A DNA stretch of 45,238 nucleotides from Isosphaera sp. GTDB taxonomy: Bacteria; Planctomycetota; Planctomycetia; Gemmatales; Gemmataceae. The number at the start of each line of letters is the position of its first letter. Position 1 is the first letter of the stretch. Where the stretch lies: contig PNKH01000063.1 of the NCBI GenBank assembly GCA_013822345.1, forward strand, positions 1-45,238, given 5' to 3'. Below are positions 1 to 9,047 of the stretch, in pieces. Below the pieces are notes generated by a model. That model was not told the DNA's origin and did no database searches. It was given only the letters and a program-made list of their open reading frames with translations. The position numbers and the translations under genes were made by a program.

Positions 1-2156
1 CGGCGGCCGGGATCGCGGCCGGGAACGCCCTGGCCCCGGTCGCCGCCGTCGTCCTGCTCCGGCGGTTCGGGTTCGACCCGTCCTTCCCCACCCAGCGGGA
101 CCTGTTCGGGTTCATCGGGCTGGGCGGGCTGCTGGCGATGACGGTCAGCGCGGCCAACGGGGCGCTGTGGCTGTGGGCGGACGGGACGGTCCCGGCCGGG
201 GCGGTGCCGGACACCGCCCTGGTGTGGTGGCTCGGGGACGCGGCCGGGGTGTTCCTGGCCGGCCCGGGGCTGTTGGCCGTCCGGCTCCCGCTCCGGGACG
301 CCCCGCCCCGCCCGCTCCGGCCGGTGGTGTTCAGCCTGCTCGCCCTGTCGGCGGTGTGCGCCGCGGCGTTCACCCCGGTCGGGGCGATCGGCCAGCTCCG
401 CGGGGCGCTGGCGTACCTCCCGCTGCTGATGCTGGTGTGGGTCGGGCTGACGTTCCGGGTCGGGGCGGCGTCGGCCCACGTCCTCCTGTTCGCCGGGTTC
501 GCGGTCTGGGGGACGGCCGACGGGGTCGGCGGGTTCGCCCCGTTCGACCCGACCACCCGGCTGCTGGCGGTGTGGGCGGCGCTGACCACCGCGGCCCTCA
601 CCACCCTGCTGCTGGTCACCCTGACCGGACAGCGGCGGCGGGCGGCCGACGACTACCGGGCGCTGGTGGACGGGAACCCGGCCCTGATCTGCCGGTTCGC
701 CGCCGACGGGACGGTCCGGTACGCGAACGACACCCTGGAGCGGTTCCTCGGGGCCGGCCCCGGCGGGCTGGTCGGGCAGAGGCGGTTCGCCTTCCTCCGC
801 CCGGCCGCCGCCCCGCCCGGGGGCCCCGAACCGCCCCCGGTCGAGTACCCGCTCGCCGCCCCCGGCGGGGAGCGGCTGGTCCGGTGGGCGGTGCGGGCGG
901 TCCGGGCCGGCGGGGGGGAGGCCGAGTTCCACGCGGTCGGGCTGGACGTGACGGCCGAGCGGCGGGCGGAGGAGGAGCGGCGGGCGATGGAGCGGAAGCT
1001 GGTCGAGGGGCAGCGGCTGGAGGCCCTCGGGGTGCTGGCCGGGGGCGTGGCCCACGACTTCAACAACATCCTGGCCGGGATCCAGGGGCACGCCGAGCTG
1101 GCCGCCGGGCCGCTCCCCCCGGACCACCCGGCCCGCCCCCACCTGGCGACCGTGGCCGCCGGCACCGCCCGGGCCGCCGGGCTCACCCGCCAGCTCCTCG
1201 CCTACGCCGGGAAGGACCACGCCGCCCCGCGCCCGGTGTCGGTCAACGACTTGGTCCGGCAGACGGCCGACCTGATCCGGGTGACCGTCCCGCGGAAGGT
1301 GGACGTGCGGCTCGACCTCGCCCCGGAACTCCCCCCGGTCACCGCCGACGAGTCCCAGCTCCACCAGGTGGTGATGAACCTCGTGATCAACGCCGGGGAG
1401 GCGATCGGGGACGCCCCGGGGACGGTCACCGTCGCCACCGGGGCCCGGGAGGTGACCGCCGACGAGCTCCACTCCACCCCGCCCGGGAGCCCGGCCGGCC
1501 CCGGCCGGCACGTCGTCCTGACCGTCACCGACACCGGGTGCGGGATGACCCCGGAGGTGAGGGCCCGGCTGTTCGACCCGTTCTACACCACCAAGTTCGC
1601 CGGCCGCGGGCTCGGGCTGTCGGCGGTCCTCGGGATCGTCCGCGGGCACGGCGGGGCGATCCGGGTGGACACCCGGCCGCTGGTCGGGACCCGGTTCACC
1701 GTGCTGCTCCCGGCGGCCCCGGCCGGCACCCCGGCCGGGGCCCCGGCGGCCACCCCGCTCCCCGGACCCGCCCGCCCGCCGGCGCCCGGGAGCCGCGGCC
1801 TGGCCGTGGTGGCGGACGACGAGCCGGCGGTCCGGGCGGTCGGGGCGGCGATGCTCGAGCAGCTCGGGTTCCGGGTGGTCGAGGCCGGGGACGGGCGGGA
1901 GGCGGTGGAGGTGTTCGCCGCCCACGCGGGGGCGGTCCGGCTGGTGCTGCTCGACCTGACCATGCCGGTGATGGACGGCCCGGAGGCGCTGGCCCGGATC
2001 CGCCGCACCCACCCGACCGTGCCGGTGGTGCTGTGCAGCGGGTACGTCGAGGGGGCGCTCCCGGACGGGCCGGTCGACGCCCCGGCCACCGCCTTCCTCC
2101 GCAAGCCGTACCGCCGGTCCGAGCTGAGCCGGGCGGTCACCGCCGCCGGGGCGTGA
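1..2156 (+). CDS. MASE1-PAS hybrid histidine kinase, 5' partial
   Basis: A membrane sensor kinase that probably autophosphorylates on His and passes the phosphate to its own receiver domain. The frame is open from base 3 with no stop, so the gene begins before the window; the ATG at 138 is internal. Numbering from base 3, residues 1-210 are hydrophobic and fit a MASE1 sensor, including the WWLGD motif typical of that domain. A PAS-like domain follows near 220-320. The HisKA box AGGVAHDFNN has its His at about 351. The N box (VVMNLVINAGEA), the DTGCGM motif and the GRGLGLSAV motif form the ATPase. A C-terminal receiver has phospho-acceptor Asp at about 651 in LLDLTMPVMDG and Lys in LRKPY. The stimulus cannot be read from the sequence. 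The partner regulator, if any, lies outside the window. The stop at 2154 is followed 10 bases later by a palindromic repeat. Confidence 0.93.
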   Translation, partial: AAGIAAGNALAPVAAVVLLRRFGFDPSFPTQRDLFGFIGLGGLLAMTVSAANGALWLWADGTVPAGAVPDTALVWWLGDAAGVFLAGPGLLAVRLPLRDAPPRPLRPVVFSLLALSAVCAAAFTPVGAIGQLRGALAYLPLLMLVWVGLTFRVGAASAHVLLFAGFAVWGTADGVGGFAPFDPTTRLLAVWAALTTAALTTLLLVTLTGQRRRAADDYRALVDGNPALICRFAADGTVRYANDTLERFLGAGPGGLVGQRRFAFLRPAAAPPGGPEPPPVEYPLAAPGGERLVRWAVRAVRAGGGEAEFHAVGLDVTAERRAEEERRAMERKLVEGQRLEALGVLAGGVAHDFNNILAGIQGHAELAAGPLPPDHPARPHLATVAAGTARAAGLTRQLLAYAGKDHAAPRPVSVNDLVRQTADLIRVTVPRKVDVRLDLAPELPPVTADESQLHQVVMNLVINAGEAIGDAPGTVTVATGAREVTADELHSTPPGSPAGPGRHVVLTVTDTGCGMTPEVRARLFDPFYTTKFAGRGLGLSAVLGIVRGHGGAIRVDTRPLVGTRFTVLLPAAPAGTPAGAPAATPLPGPARPPAPGSRGLAVVADDEPAVRAVGAAMLEQLGFRVVEAGDGREAVEVFAAHAGAVRLVLLDLTMPVMDGPEALARIRRTHPTVPVVLCSGYVEGALPDGPVDAPATAFLRKPYRRSELSRAVTAAGA

Positions 2157-2166
2157 CCCGCGGCCG

Positions 2167-2211
2167 GCATTTCCTGGACCGCGGCCGGGACGGCCGCGGT
2201 CCAGGAAATGC
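2167..2211. repeat. Palindromic repeat, family a, copy 1
   Basis: Perfect inverted repeat with 20-base arms around the loop GGGAC. The arm core is CCTGGACCGCGGCC. It starts 10 bases after the kinase stop. The same core occurs in the arms at 14258-14366 and 18835-18943, so this is a repeated element and not just a private terminator. No T-run follows. Confidence 0.9.
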
Positions 2212-2272
2212 GGTGAGTCCCGCCCCCGGTCGGCGTCTACTCTCCGGACGCGCCGCCCCGAGGGGTTCACCG

Positions 2273-4765
2273 ATGACCCGTCCCGCCGCCCTGCTCGCGC
2301 TGGCCCTCGCCGCCGCCCCGGCCGCCGCCCAGACCGCCGAGGTCGAGGCCGAACTCCGCCTCCGGCTGCAGATGGAGCGGGCCAGGCTCGCCGCCCAGGC
2401 GAAGACGCAGCCGCCGGCGAAGCCGCGGCCGGTCCCGGTCCCCGGCCTCCCGGACGGGGCCGTCGCCCGGCTCGGCGACACCCGCCTGCGGCACGCCGCC
2501 CCGCCCCGGTGCGTCGCCTTCTCGGCCGACGGCAAGCTCCTGTTCAGCGGCGGCGACGACAACACCCTGCGGGTGTGGGACGCGGCCACCGGGGCCGCCG
2601 TCCGCGCCGTCCGGTTCCCGGAGGACGGCGTCCGCCGGGTCCGGGTCACCCACGGCGGGACCCGGCTCGCCGTCCAGGTCGCCGGCCGGGTCCGGTTCCT
2701 CGACCCCGACACCCTGCGCGAGGCCGACGACTTCTCCGCCCAGGTGGTCGACGACTTCGCCACCTCCGCCGACGGGCGGCTCATCGCCCACCCCGGGTCG
2801 GAAGCCCGGCTCGACATCCTGGCCGTCTCCGAACTCGCCTCCGGGCTGCCGAAGCTCGAGATCCCGATCGGCCTCGCCCCGGCCTTCCACCCGTGCGCCT
2901 TCCACCCGGACGGGAAGCGGCTCGCCGTCGCCGACGCCCGCGGCAAGGTGACCCTGTACCAGCTCGCCGGCGGCAAGCCGGTCGCCGCGTTCGACGCCGG
3001 CGGGTCGGTCACCGGTCTGGTGTTCCGCCCGGACGGGAAGCACCTGGCGACCGGGTCGGCGAGCAAGGACGCCCCGGCGGTGCGGGTGTGGGACGTGACC
3101 GCCGCCGCCCCGAAGCTGGTCGCCGAGATCCCCGGCGCCTCCCTCCCCGCGGCGTGGGTCGGGGGCGACCGCCTCGCCGCCGGGGACAAGACCTCCGCCG
3201 GGGTGTACGACCTGGCCGCGAAGAAGTGGGTCGGGCGGGTGACCGGGCTGGCCGGGGAGTGGGCGGTCTCCCCGGACGGGAAGACGGTCGCGGCCGCCGG
3301 CAGCGGCGGGCTCCGGGTCCGGGTGTTCGACCTCGCCACCGGCAAGCAGCTCCACGCCGAGAACGACACCTTCCCGGACGCCGCCCTCCTCCACCCCACC
3401 GCCGACGGCAAGGGCCTGTTCGTCCTGGCCGCCGACGCCGCGTTCCTGTGGCCGATCGACCAGGCGACCGCGGCCCCGGCCGGGACCCTTCCGGCGCGGG
3501 CCGTCCACGCCGCCGCCGGCGGCGGGCGGCTGGCCGTCGCCACCGCCGACGCGGTCCTCGTGTACGACGACTTCGACCCGGCGAAGCCGCTTCCGGCGAA
3601 GCCGGCCCGCACCCTCACCGAGCACGCCGCCGGCTGCCGGTCGGTCGCCGTCTCCGCGGACGGCAAGGCGGTCGCGTACTCCGGCGACGCCCGGCGGACG
3701 GTGGTCGCCGACGCGGCCACCGGGAAGACCCTCCGCGTCGTGCCGGCCGACACGGCCGGGATGGCCCTGGCGTTCGCCCCGGACGGGAAGACGGTGGCGG
3801 TCGTCGGCCGGGACGGGTGGCTGCGGCTGGCCCCGGCCGCCGACGGGGAGGAGCGGTGGAAGGTCCGGCTGCAGCGCGGGCCGCGCGGGGCGGTGGCGTT
3901 CAGCCCGGACGGCACCCTGATCGCCGCCGCGTCGTCCGGGACGTTCAAGGTGGTGCGGTCGGCCGACGGCGAGGAGGTGTTCTCGGCCGGCGGGCTGTTC
4001 GAGAACGGGCTGTTCGAGCGGCTCGCGTTCAGCCCGGACGGGCGGCTCGTGCTGGCCGCGTCGGAGGGGGAGACCGGCGGGGTGACGGCGTGGGAGGTGA
4101 CGACCCGGACGGTCGTCCGCCGGTTCGGGGTCGGGTCCGGGACGGCGACCCGGCTGGCCGTGTTCGCGGACGGTTCGAAGGTGGCGTCGACCGGGGCGGA
4201 CGAGGCGGTGTCGGTGTGGGACCTGGCCGGCCGGCACGGGAAGGCGGAGCCGACGGCTGGGGAGTTGCTCGTCGCGTGGTCGGCCCTCGACTCCCTCGAC
4301 GGGGCGGTCGGGTATCCGGCGGGGCGGGTGCTGGCCGCCGGCGGGGCGCGGGGGGTGCAGACGATCGGGCTCGGGGTCGACGCCCTCGGGGCCAACGCGG
4401 CGAAGCTGGCGAGGTGGGTGAAGGACCTGTCGGCCGACGACTTCGCCGACCGGGAGGTGGCGACGACGGCGCTGCGGGGGCTGGGGGTGCGGGCGCTGGC
4501 GGCCCTGCAGGACGTGGCGGCCAACGCCGACTCGCCGGAGGCCCGGCGGCGGGCGACGGGAATCCTGAACGGGTTCGCCGCGAAGGGGGTGAGGGTGCCG
4601 GATCACGGCCTGGCCGGGGACGCCCTGCAACTGGTCCGGGCGGTCGGGGTGTTGGAGTCGGTCGGCGGGGCGGAGGCGAAGGCGGTGCTGGCCCGGATCG
4701 TGAAGTTCGGCGGCCCGCCGGCCGACGCCGCGACCGCCGCCCTGCGGCGGATGGGCCGGGAGTGA
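2273..4765 (+). CDS. Secreted WD40-repeat protein
   Basis: An 830-residue protein that probably acts outside the cytoplasm as a beta-propeller scaffold; no catalytic motif is visible. The first 20 or so residues (hydrophobic, ending AAPAAAQ) are a signal peptide. A short charged helix rich in Arg and Gln follows. From about residue 75 to 650 come repeated WD40-like blades of the form FSADGK, SGGDDNTLRVWD, FRPDGKHLA, FSPDG and VWDLAG. The last 180 residues are helical (WSALDSLDGAVGYPAG, then LSADDFADREVATTALRGLG). That tail is common behind WD40 domains in planctomycetes. The ATG at 2273 is chosen because the signal peptide begins there; the same frame is open far upstream only as a shadow of the kinase gene. 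Its ligand is unknown. Confidence 0.9.
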   Translation: MTRPAALLALALAAAPAAAQTAEVEAELRLRLQMERARLAAQAKTQPPAKPRPVPVPGLPDGAVARLGDTRLRHAAPPRCVAFSADGKLLFSGGDDNTLRVWDAATGAAVRAVRFPEDGVRRVRVTHGGTRLAVQVAGRVRFLDPDTLREADDFSAQVVDDFATSADGRLIAHPGSEARLDILAVSELASGLPKLEIPIGLAPAFHPCAFHPDGKRLAVADARGKVTLYQLAGGKPVAAFDAGGSVTGLVFRPDGKHLATGSASKDAPAVRVWDVTAAAPKLVAEIPGASLPAAWVGGDRLAAGDKTSAGVYDLAAKKWVGRVTGLAGEWAVSPDGKTVAAAGSGGLRVRVFDLATGKQLHAENDTFPDAALLHPTADGKGLFVLAADAAFLWPIDQATAAPAGTLPARAVHAAAGGGRLAVATADAVLVYDDFDPAKPLPAKPARTLTEHAAGCRSVAVSADGKAVAYSGDARRTVVADAATGKTLRVVPADTAGMALAFAPDGKTVAVVGRDGWLRLAPAADGEERWKVRLQRGPRGAVAFSPDGTLIAAASSGTFKVVRSADGEEVFSAGGLFENGLFERLAFSPDGRLVLAASEGETGGVTAWEVTTRTVVRRFGVGSGTATRLAVFADGSKVASTGADEAVSVWDLAGRHGKAEPTAGELLVAWSALDSLDGAVGYPAGRVLAAGGARGVQTIGLGVDALGANAAKLARWVKDLSADDFADREVATTALRGLGVRALAALQDVAANADSPEARRRATGILNGFAAKGVRVPDHGLAGDALQLVRAVGVLESVGGAEAKAVLARIVKFGGPPADAATAALRRMGRE

Positions 4766-4790
4766 CGTGAGAGGGTGTTCGGATCCGGGG

Positions 4791-4845
4791 CGGGCTCGGG
4801 GCTTCCACCACTCCCCAACGGGGAGTGGTGGAAGCCCCGAGCCCG
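4791..4845. repeat. Palindromic repeat, family f, single copy here
   Basis: Perfect inverted repeat with 26-base arms and a 3-base loop (AAC). The arm includes GGCTTCCACCACTCCCC. It starts 25 bases after the WD40 stop. It could fold as a strong hairpin in RNA, but it is longer than a normal terminator and lacks a T-run. Confidence 0.85.
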
Positions 4846-5012
4846 AGGTTCCGGACACCTGTTGAGTGCGGGTTCGGGTTCCCGAAGGCAGCCTGCGCGC
4901 GGCCGCCGGACCGCCACGAAAGACGACCCCTACCAGCGGGTTGGTCGGGGCCGCCACGGAAGGCGGCCCGGCGACACCACTCGATCACCCTCTCGAGTGG
5001 CCCGATGAGAAG

Positions 5013-5062
5013 GGTTCGGGCTGGTGGCACAGGTTTCCTGACCTGTGCCACCAGCCCGAACC
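5013..5062. repeat. Palindromic repeat, family g, single copy here
   Basis: Perfect inverted repeat with 22-base arms and a 6-base loop (TTCCTG). The arm contains GCTGGTGGCACAGGT. It is the second long palindrome in the same spacer and shares no sequence with the one at 4791-4845. Confidence 0.85.
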
Positions 5063-5207
5063 GGATCGTACCGTGCTCGAAGTCATCTCGTTCGTGCCAA
5101 ACGGGAAAATCCGTCATACCGGAGACGAACTAATCCAAAAATCCTTACCACAGCCGACTTCTGTCACCCGATAAGACCGGATTAATCGTCGAAAGTCCAA
5201 GAATCGA

Positions 5208-5237
5208 TTGCGTCACGTCATCCCGGGGTTGTAATCT
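5208..5237 (+). promoter_or_regulatory. Possible sigma-70-like promoter of the PEP-CTERM gene
   Basis: TTGCGT at 5208-5213 and TAATCT at 5232-5237 are 18 bases apart, in the AT-rich part of the spacer. Transcription from here would give a leader of about 160 bases. The match is moderate. Confidence 0.3.
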
Positions 5238-5403
5238 TAACCCCGTGCCGAAGCCGCGACACGCCCTGTAACAACCTTCGGTCCGTGCGGCCCAGGTACG
5301 GCCCGGACGTTCCGGCGCCACGCTTCTCGATCGCCCCGTGGGACCAGGTCGAGGACGCGGAATCCGTTTTCTGTCCTCTCCGATCCACACCGAGGAGTCT
5401 GAC

Positions 5404-6066
5404 ATGACCCGGTTCAGCAAGTCCGTGGCGGTCGCGGCCCTCGCCGCGTTCGCCACCCCGGCCAGCGCGGCGTTCCACAACGAGATCGGCGACGCCGGCG
5501 AGGTGCTCGGCGGCGTCCAGGGGACGACGGGCGCCGCCCCGTTCCAGGGCATCATGGGGACGGTCGGCAACGGCACCGACGCCGACCTGTTCCTGATCTT
5601 CATCACCAACCCGGCCGCGTTCTCGGCCACCACCGCCGGCACCCCCGGCACCTTGGGCGACACCCAGCTGTTCCTGTTCACCACGACCGGCCTCGCGATC
5701 GTCGGCAACGACGACGAAGGCAGCGTCCGGTCGACGATCCCGGTGGGCACCGCGCAGGTGCTGGCGCTCACGCCGGGGTTGTACATCATCGGGATCAGCG
5801 GGTTCGACCGGGATCCGGTGAACGCGGGTGGGATGGAGCTGTTCACGGACAACTTCGGCGGGCTGGCGCTCCCGACCGGGGTCGGGCCGTTGGCCGGGTT
5901 CAATAGCGTGGGCGGCACCGGGACGTACCAGATCAACATCACCGGGGCCGACTTCTCCGCGAACTTCGCCGTCCCCGCCGTCCCGGAGCCGGCGAGCATG
6001 GCCCTGCTGGCGGCCGGCGGGCTCGGGCTGGCCGGGTACCGGCGGCTCCGCCGCAAGGCCGCCTGA
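5404..6066 (+). CDS. Secreted PEP-CTERM domain protein
   Basis: A 220-residue exported protein expected to be processed at its C terminus by an exosortase and held at, or released from, the cell surface. Residues 1-22 are a signal peptide ending in PASAAF. The body is Gly, Thr and Asp rich, with a DxDxF-type stretch (NGTDADLFLIF) and NDDEGS; this resembles the pre-peptidase-like or DVUA0089-type beta folds seen in PEP-CTERM proteins. The tail is the sorting signal: VPEPASMALL, a hydrophobic segment, then RRLRRKAA. The ATG at 5404 is chosen over an upstream in-frame one because GAGGAG lies 8 bases before it and the signal peptide starts there. No exosortase gene lies in the window. The cargo role is unknown. 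Confidence 0.92.
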   Translation: MTRFSKSVAVAALAAFATPASAAFHNEIGDAGEVLGGVQGTTGAAPFQGIMGTVGNGTDADLFLIFITNPAAFSATTAGTPGTLGDTQLFLFTTTGLAIVGNDDEGSVRSTIPVGTAQVLALTPGLYIIGISGFDRDPVNAGGMELFTDNFGGLALPTGVGPLAGFNSVGGTGTYQINITGADFSANFAVPAVPEPASMALLAAGGLGLAGYRRLRRKAA

Positions 6067-6090
6067 GTTCGCTCCGGCAGTCACCCCGCC

Positions 6091-6130
6091 CGTCGGGGCG
6101 GCCGACCCACGGAGGTCGGCCGCCCCGACG
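6091..6130 (+). terminator. Hairpin after the PEP-CTERM gene
   Basis: Perfect 17-base stem (from CGTCGGGGCGGCCGACC) with a 6-base loop, 25 bases after the stop. There is no T-run. In this GC-rich genome it is a plausible terminator or 3'-end stabiliser. Confidence 0.55.
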
Positions 6131-6187
6131 CTCGCCCGGCGACCCGCGGCGCGGTATCCTGGCAGCCTCCCCACCCCGGAGGCCGCC

Positions 6188-7519
6188 ATGCGCCCCCTTC
6201 TCGTCGCGCTGCCACTCGCTCTCGCCCTCGCCCCGGTCGCCCGCGCCGCCCCGCCGAACGTCGTCGTGATCGTCGGCGACGACATGGGGTACGCGGACGT
6301 CGGGTTCCACGGGTGCAAGGATATCCCCACCCCGAACCTCGACGCCCTCGCCAGGTCCGGCGTCCGCTGCACCAACGGGTACGTGTCCGGGCCGTACTGC
6401 TCCCCGACCCGCGCCGGGCTGATGACCGGCCGATACCAGCAGCGGTTCGGCCACGAGTTCAACCCCGGCGGCGGGCCGGAACTCGGCCTCCCGCTCACCG
6501 AGGCCACCCTCGCCGACCGGCTCAAGGCCGCCGGGTACGCCACCGGCCTCGTCGGCAAGTGGCACCTCGGCGGGGCGGACAAGTTCCAACCCCAGAAGCG
6601 CGGGTTCGACGAGTTCTTCGGATTCCTCGGCGGCGCCCACTCCTACTTCCCCGAGAAGAAGCAGGCCGACACGATCCTCCGCGGGACGAAGCCGGCCGGC
6701 GAGACCGAGTACCTGACCGACGCGTTCGGCCGAGAGGCGGTGGCGTTCGTCGACCGGCACAAGGCGAAGCCGTTCTTCCTGTACCTGGCGTTCAACGCGG
6801 TCCACACCCCGATGCACGCGACCGACGCCCGGCTGAAGAAGTTCGAGGGGATCAAGGACGAGCAGCGGCGGACCTACGCGGCGATGATGGCGGCGATGGA
6901 CGAGAATATCGGGAAGGTACTCGACAAGCTCCGGGCCGAGAAGCTGGACGGGAACACGCTGGTCACCTTCGTCAGCGACAACGGCGGCCCGACGATGAAG
7001 GGGACGACGACGAACGGGTCGGTGAACGCCCCGCTCCGCGGGTCGAAGCGGACGACGCTGGAGGGCGGCGTCCGGGTGCCGTTCCTCCTGTCGTGGCCGG
7101 GGACGCTCCCGGCCGGGAAGGTGTACGACCACCCGGTCATCCAGCTCGACCTGAACGCGACCGCGCTGGCCGCCGCCGGCGTCGCCGCCAAGCCCGAGTG
7201 GAAGCTCGACGGGGTGAACCTCGTGCCGTACCTCACGGGGAAGGAGGCCGGCCGGCCGCACGAGACGCTGTACTGGCGGTTCGGGCAGCAGATGGCGGTC
7301 CGGCACGGGGACTGGAAGCTGGTCCGGTACGACACCGCGGCCGACGGCGGGAACCCCGGGACCAGCCCGCAGAAGCTGTACAACCTGGCCGACGACATCG
7401 GGGAGAAGACCGACCTCGCGGCGAAGATGCCGGAGAAGGTGAAGGAGCTGGAGGCGGTGTGGAAGAAGTGGGACGCGGAACTGGCCGCGCCGCTGTGGGG
7501 CGGCGGGAAGAAGAAGTGA
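6188..7519 (+). CDS. Secreted sulfatase (formylglycine type), first of two
   Basis: A 443-residue sulfatase of the alkaline-phosphatase fold, expected to hydrolyse sulfate esters of polysaccharides or glycans outside the cytoplasm. Residues 1-20 are a signal peptide (cleavage near ARA-APP). The metal-binding start is VIVGDDMGYADVG with Asp31-Asp32. The modification motif is CSPTR with Cys71, the residue oxidised to formylglycine. GKWHLGG and SDNGGP add further active-site residues typical of the family. The length is normal. A second sulfatase follows 88 bases downstream, so the two are probably co-transcribed, although a palindrome sits between them. No FGE enzyme gene is in the window. The substrate is not predictable. 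TATCCT at 6155-6160 may be its -10 box. Confidence 0.95.
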   Translation: MRPLLVALPLALALAPVARAAPPNVVVIVGDDMGYADVGFHGCKDIPTPNLDALARSGVRCTNGYVSGPYCSPTRAGLMTGRYQQRFGHEFNPGGGPELGLPLTEATLADRLKAAGYATGLVGKWHLGGADKFQPQKRGFDEFFGFLGGAHSYFPEKKQADTILRGTKPAGETEYLTDAFGREAVAFVDRHKAKPFFLYLAFNAVHTPMHATDARLKKFEGIKDEQRRTYAAMMAAMDENIGKVLDKLRAEKLDGNTLVTFVSDNGGPTMKGTTTNGSVNAPLRGSKRTTLEGGVRVPFLLSWPGTLPAGKVYDHPVIQLDLNATALAAAGVAAKPEWKLDGVNLVPYLTGKEAGRPHETLYWRFGQQMAVRHGDWKLVRYDTAADGGNPGTSPQKLYNLADDIGEKTDLAAKMPEKVKELEAVWKKWDAELAAPLWGGGKKK

Positions 7520-7521
7520 AC

Positions 7522-7582
7522 GGTGGGGCGGGCATTCCTGCCTGCCCCTGTTGGCCGGGCAGGCAGGAATGCCCGCCCCACC
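7522..7582. repeat. Palindromic repeat, family b, copy 1
   Basis: Perfect inverted repeat with 26-base arms and a 9-base loop. The arm core is GGCATTCCTGCCTGCC. It starts 2 bases after the stop of the first sulfatase. It holds the ATG at 7551 that makes a false longer start for the second sulfatase. The second copy is at 23029-23080. Confidence 0.9.
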
Positions 7583-7607
7583 CCGGAAAGCCACAGGAGC
7601 GACGACC

Positions 7608-9005
7608 GTGCGATTCTGCCTCGTCCTCGCCGTAGCCGTCCTCTCGGCCACGGCTCAGGGGGCTGACGCCCCCCGCTCGGGTCCGCCGAACGTCGTGCTC
7701 ATCCTGGCCGACGACCTCGGGTACGGCGACCTCGGGTGCTACGGCCAGAAGAAGATCCAGACGCCCCACCTCGACCAGCTCGCGAAGGACGGGGTGCGGT
7801 TCACCCAGGCGTACGCCGGCAGCACCGTGTGCGCCCCGAGCCGGTGCGCCCTGATGACCGGGCTGCACACCGGCCACTGCCGGACCCGCGGCAACGGCGG
7901 CGGGGGCGGGCCGCGGAGCAACGTCCCACTCGCCCCGGACGACGTGTGCGTCGCGGAGCTGTTCAAGAAGGCCGGGTACGCCACCGGCCTGGTCGGGAAG
8001 TGGGGCCTCGGCGAGGACGGGAGCACCGGCGTCCCGACGAAGAAAGGCTTCGACCACTTCTTCGGCTACCTGAACCAGCACCACGCCCACAACTACTACC
8101 CCGACTTCCTGTGGCGCGGGGAGAAGAAGGAGCCGGTCGCCAACCCGCAGTCGAAGGTCGAGAACGTCGCCGCGACGCCGGCCGTCTACGCCCCGGACCT
8201 GTTCCTCGCCGACGCCCTCCGATTCGTCGAGGCGAACAAGGCGAAGCCGTTCTTCCTGTACTTCGCAGCCACCGCCCCGCACGCGAACAACGAGAAGACG
8301 CGGGCCACCGGCGAGGGGAACGAGGTGCCGTCCGACGAGCCGTACTCGAAGGAAGCGTGGCCGCAGGCCGAGAAGAACAAGGCGGCCAGCATCACCCGGC
8401 TCGACTCGGACGTCGGCAAGCTGCTGGCGAAGCTGAAGGAGCTGGGGCTGGAGAAGGACACGATGGTCGTCTTCAGCAGCGACAACGGGCCGCACCAGGA
8501 GGGCGGGAACAAGGTCGAGTTCTTCAACAGTTCCGGACCGCACCGCGGGTTCAAGCGGAGCATGACGGACGGCGGCATCCGCGTCCCGATGGTCGTCCGC
8601 TGGCCGGGGGTGGTGAAGCCCGGCACGATGTCGGACCACGTCTGGGCGTTCTGGGACTTCCTCCCGACCGCCTGCGACCTGGCCGGGGTGGAGGCCCCGA
8701 AGGGCCTCGACGGCATCTCGGTCGTGCCGACGCTCACCGGCAAGGGCGACCAGAAGCGGCACGAGTTCCTGTACTGGGAGTTCCACGAGGGCGGGACGAA
8801 GCAGGCGGTGCGGCACCGGGACTGGAAGGCGATCCGCCAGGCCCCGGGCCGGCCACTGGAGCTGTACGACGTGGTGAAGGACCCGGGCGAGAAGGCGGAC
8901 GTGGCGAAGGACCACCCGGCGGTGGTGGCGAAGGTCGAGGCGTACCTGAAGACCGCCCGGACCGACTCGAAGGAGTTCCCGGTCCGCGAGCCGAAGAAGA
9001 AGTGA
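7608..9005 (+). CDS. Secreted sulfatase (formylglycine type), second of two
   Basis: A 465-residue sulfatase parallel to its upstream neighbour and probably in the same operon. From a GTG at 7608 it has a clean signal peptide (RFCLVLAVAVLSATAQGA). LILADDLGYGDLG supplies the metal-binding Asp pair, and CAPSR with Cys75 is the formylglycine motif. GKWGLGE and SSDNGPHQEGG complete the family pattern. The GTG is preferred because AGGAG sits 8 bases before it. The in-frame ATG at 7551 lies inside a palindrome and would add 19 residues that spoil the signal peptide. The two sulfatases share motifs but differ in the substrate-side regions, so they probably act on different sulfated sugars. Confidence 0.93.
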   Translation: MRFCLVLAVAVLSATAQGADAPRSGPPNVVLILADDLGYGDLGCYGQKKIQTPHLDQLAKDGVRFTQAYAGSTVCAPSRCALMTGLHTGHCRTRGNGGGGGPRSNVPLAPDDVCVAELFKKAGYATGLVGKWGLGEDGSTGVPTKKGFDHFFGYLNQHHAHNYYPDFLWRGEKKEPVANPQSKVENVAATPAVYAPDLFLADALRFVEANKAKPFFLYFAATAPHANNEKTRATGEGNEVPSDEPYSKEAWPQAEKNKAASITRLDSDVGKLLAKLKELGLEKDTMVVFSSDNGPHQEGGNKVEFFNSSGPHRGFKRSMTDGGIRVPMVVRWPGVVKPGTMSDHVWAFWDFLPTACDLAGVEAPKGLDGISVVPTLTGKGDQKRHEFLYWEFHEGGTKQAVRHRDWKAIRQAPGRPLELYDVVKDPGEKADVAKDHPAVVAKVEAYLKTARTDSKEFPVREPKKK

Positions 9006-9008
9006 CGC

Positions 9009-9034
9009 GGCCGGGCCGCCACGACGGCCCGGCC
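9009..9034. terminator. Two-way terminator hairpin
   Basis: Perfect 10-base stem GGCCGGGCCG/CGGCCCGGCC with a 6-base loop, placed between two converging genes (stops at 9005 and 9048). Its position suits termination in both directions. Confidence 0.6.
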
Positions 9035-9047
9035 ACCGCCGTCTCGC

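Larger units (their letters stand above)
4846..5403. other. Long spacer before the PEP-CTERM gene
   Basis: No gene is supported here; the short open frames lack a ribosome site and a protein-like composition. The stretch holds a 22-base-arm palindrome at 5013-5062 and a smaller dyad at 4977-5000 (CCACTCGA). A noticeably more AT-rich leader from about 5085 to 5260 contains a possible promoter and a 7-base hairpin at 5224-5245 (CGGGGTT/AACCCCG). Confidence 0.6.

Noticed and set aside
167-2272. Long open frame running from inside the kinase gene into the WD40 gene
   Set aside because: The part before 2273 is a frame-shifted, Arg/Gly/Pro-rich shadow of the kinase. The real signal peptide starts at 2273.
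2137-4524. Minus-strand open frames across the WD40 gene
   Set aside because: They have a shadow composition (Ser/Arg/Pro-rich) and no ribosome sites.
4775-5174. Small open frames in the spacer after the WD40 gene
   Set aside because: They read through two palindromes, overlap each other and have no ribosome site.
7551-7607. ATG start for the second sulfatase at 7551
   Set aside because: It lies in a palindrome and disrupts the signal peptide. The GTG at 7608 has AGGAG at a good distance.
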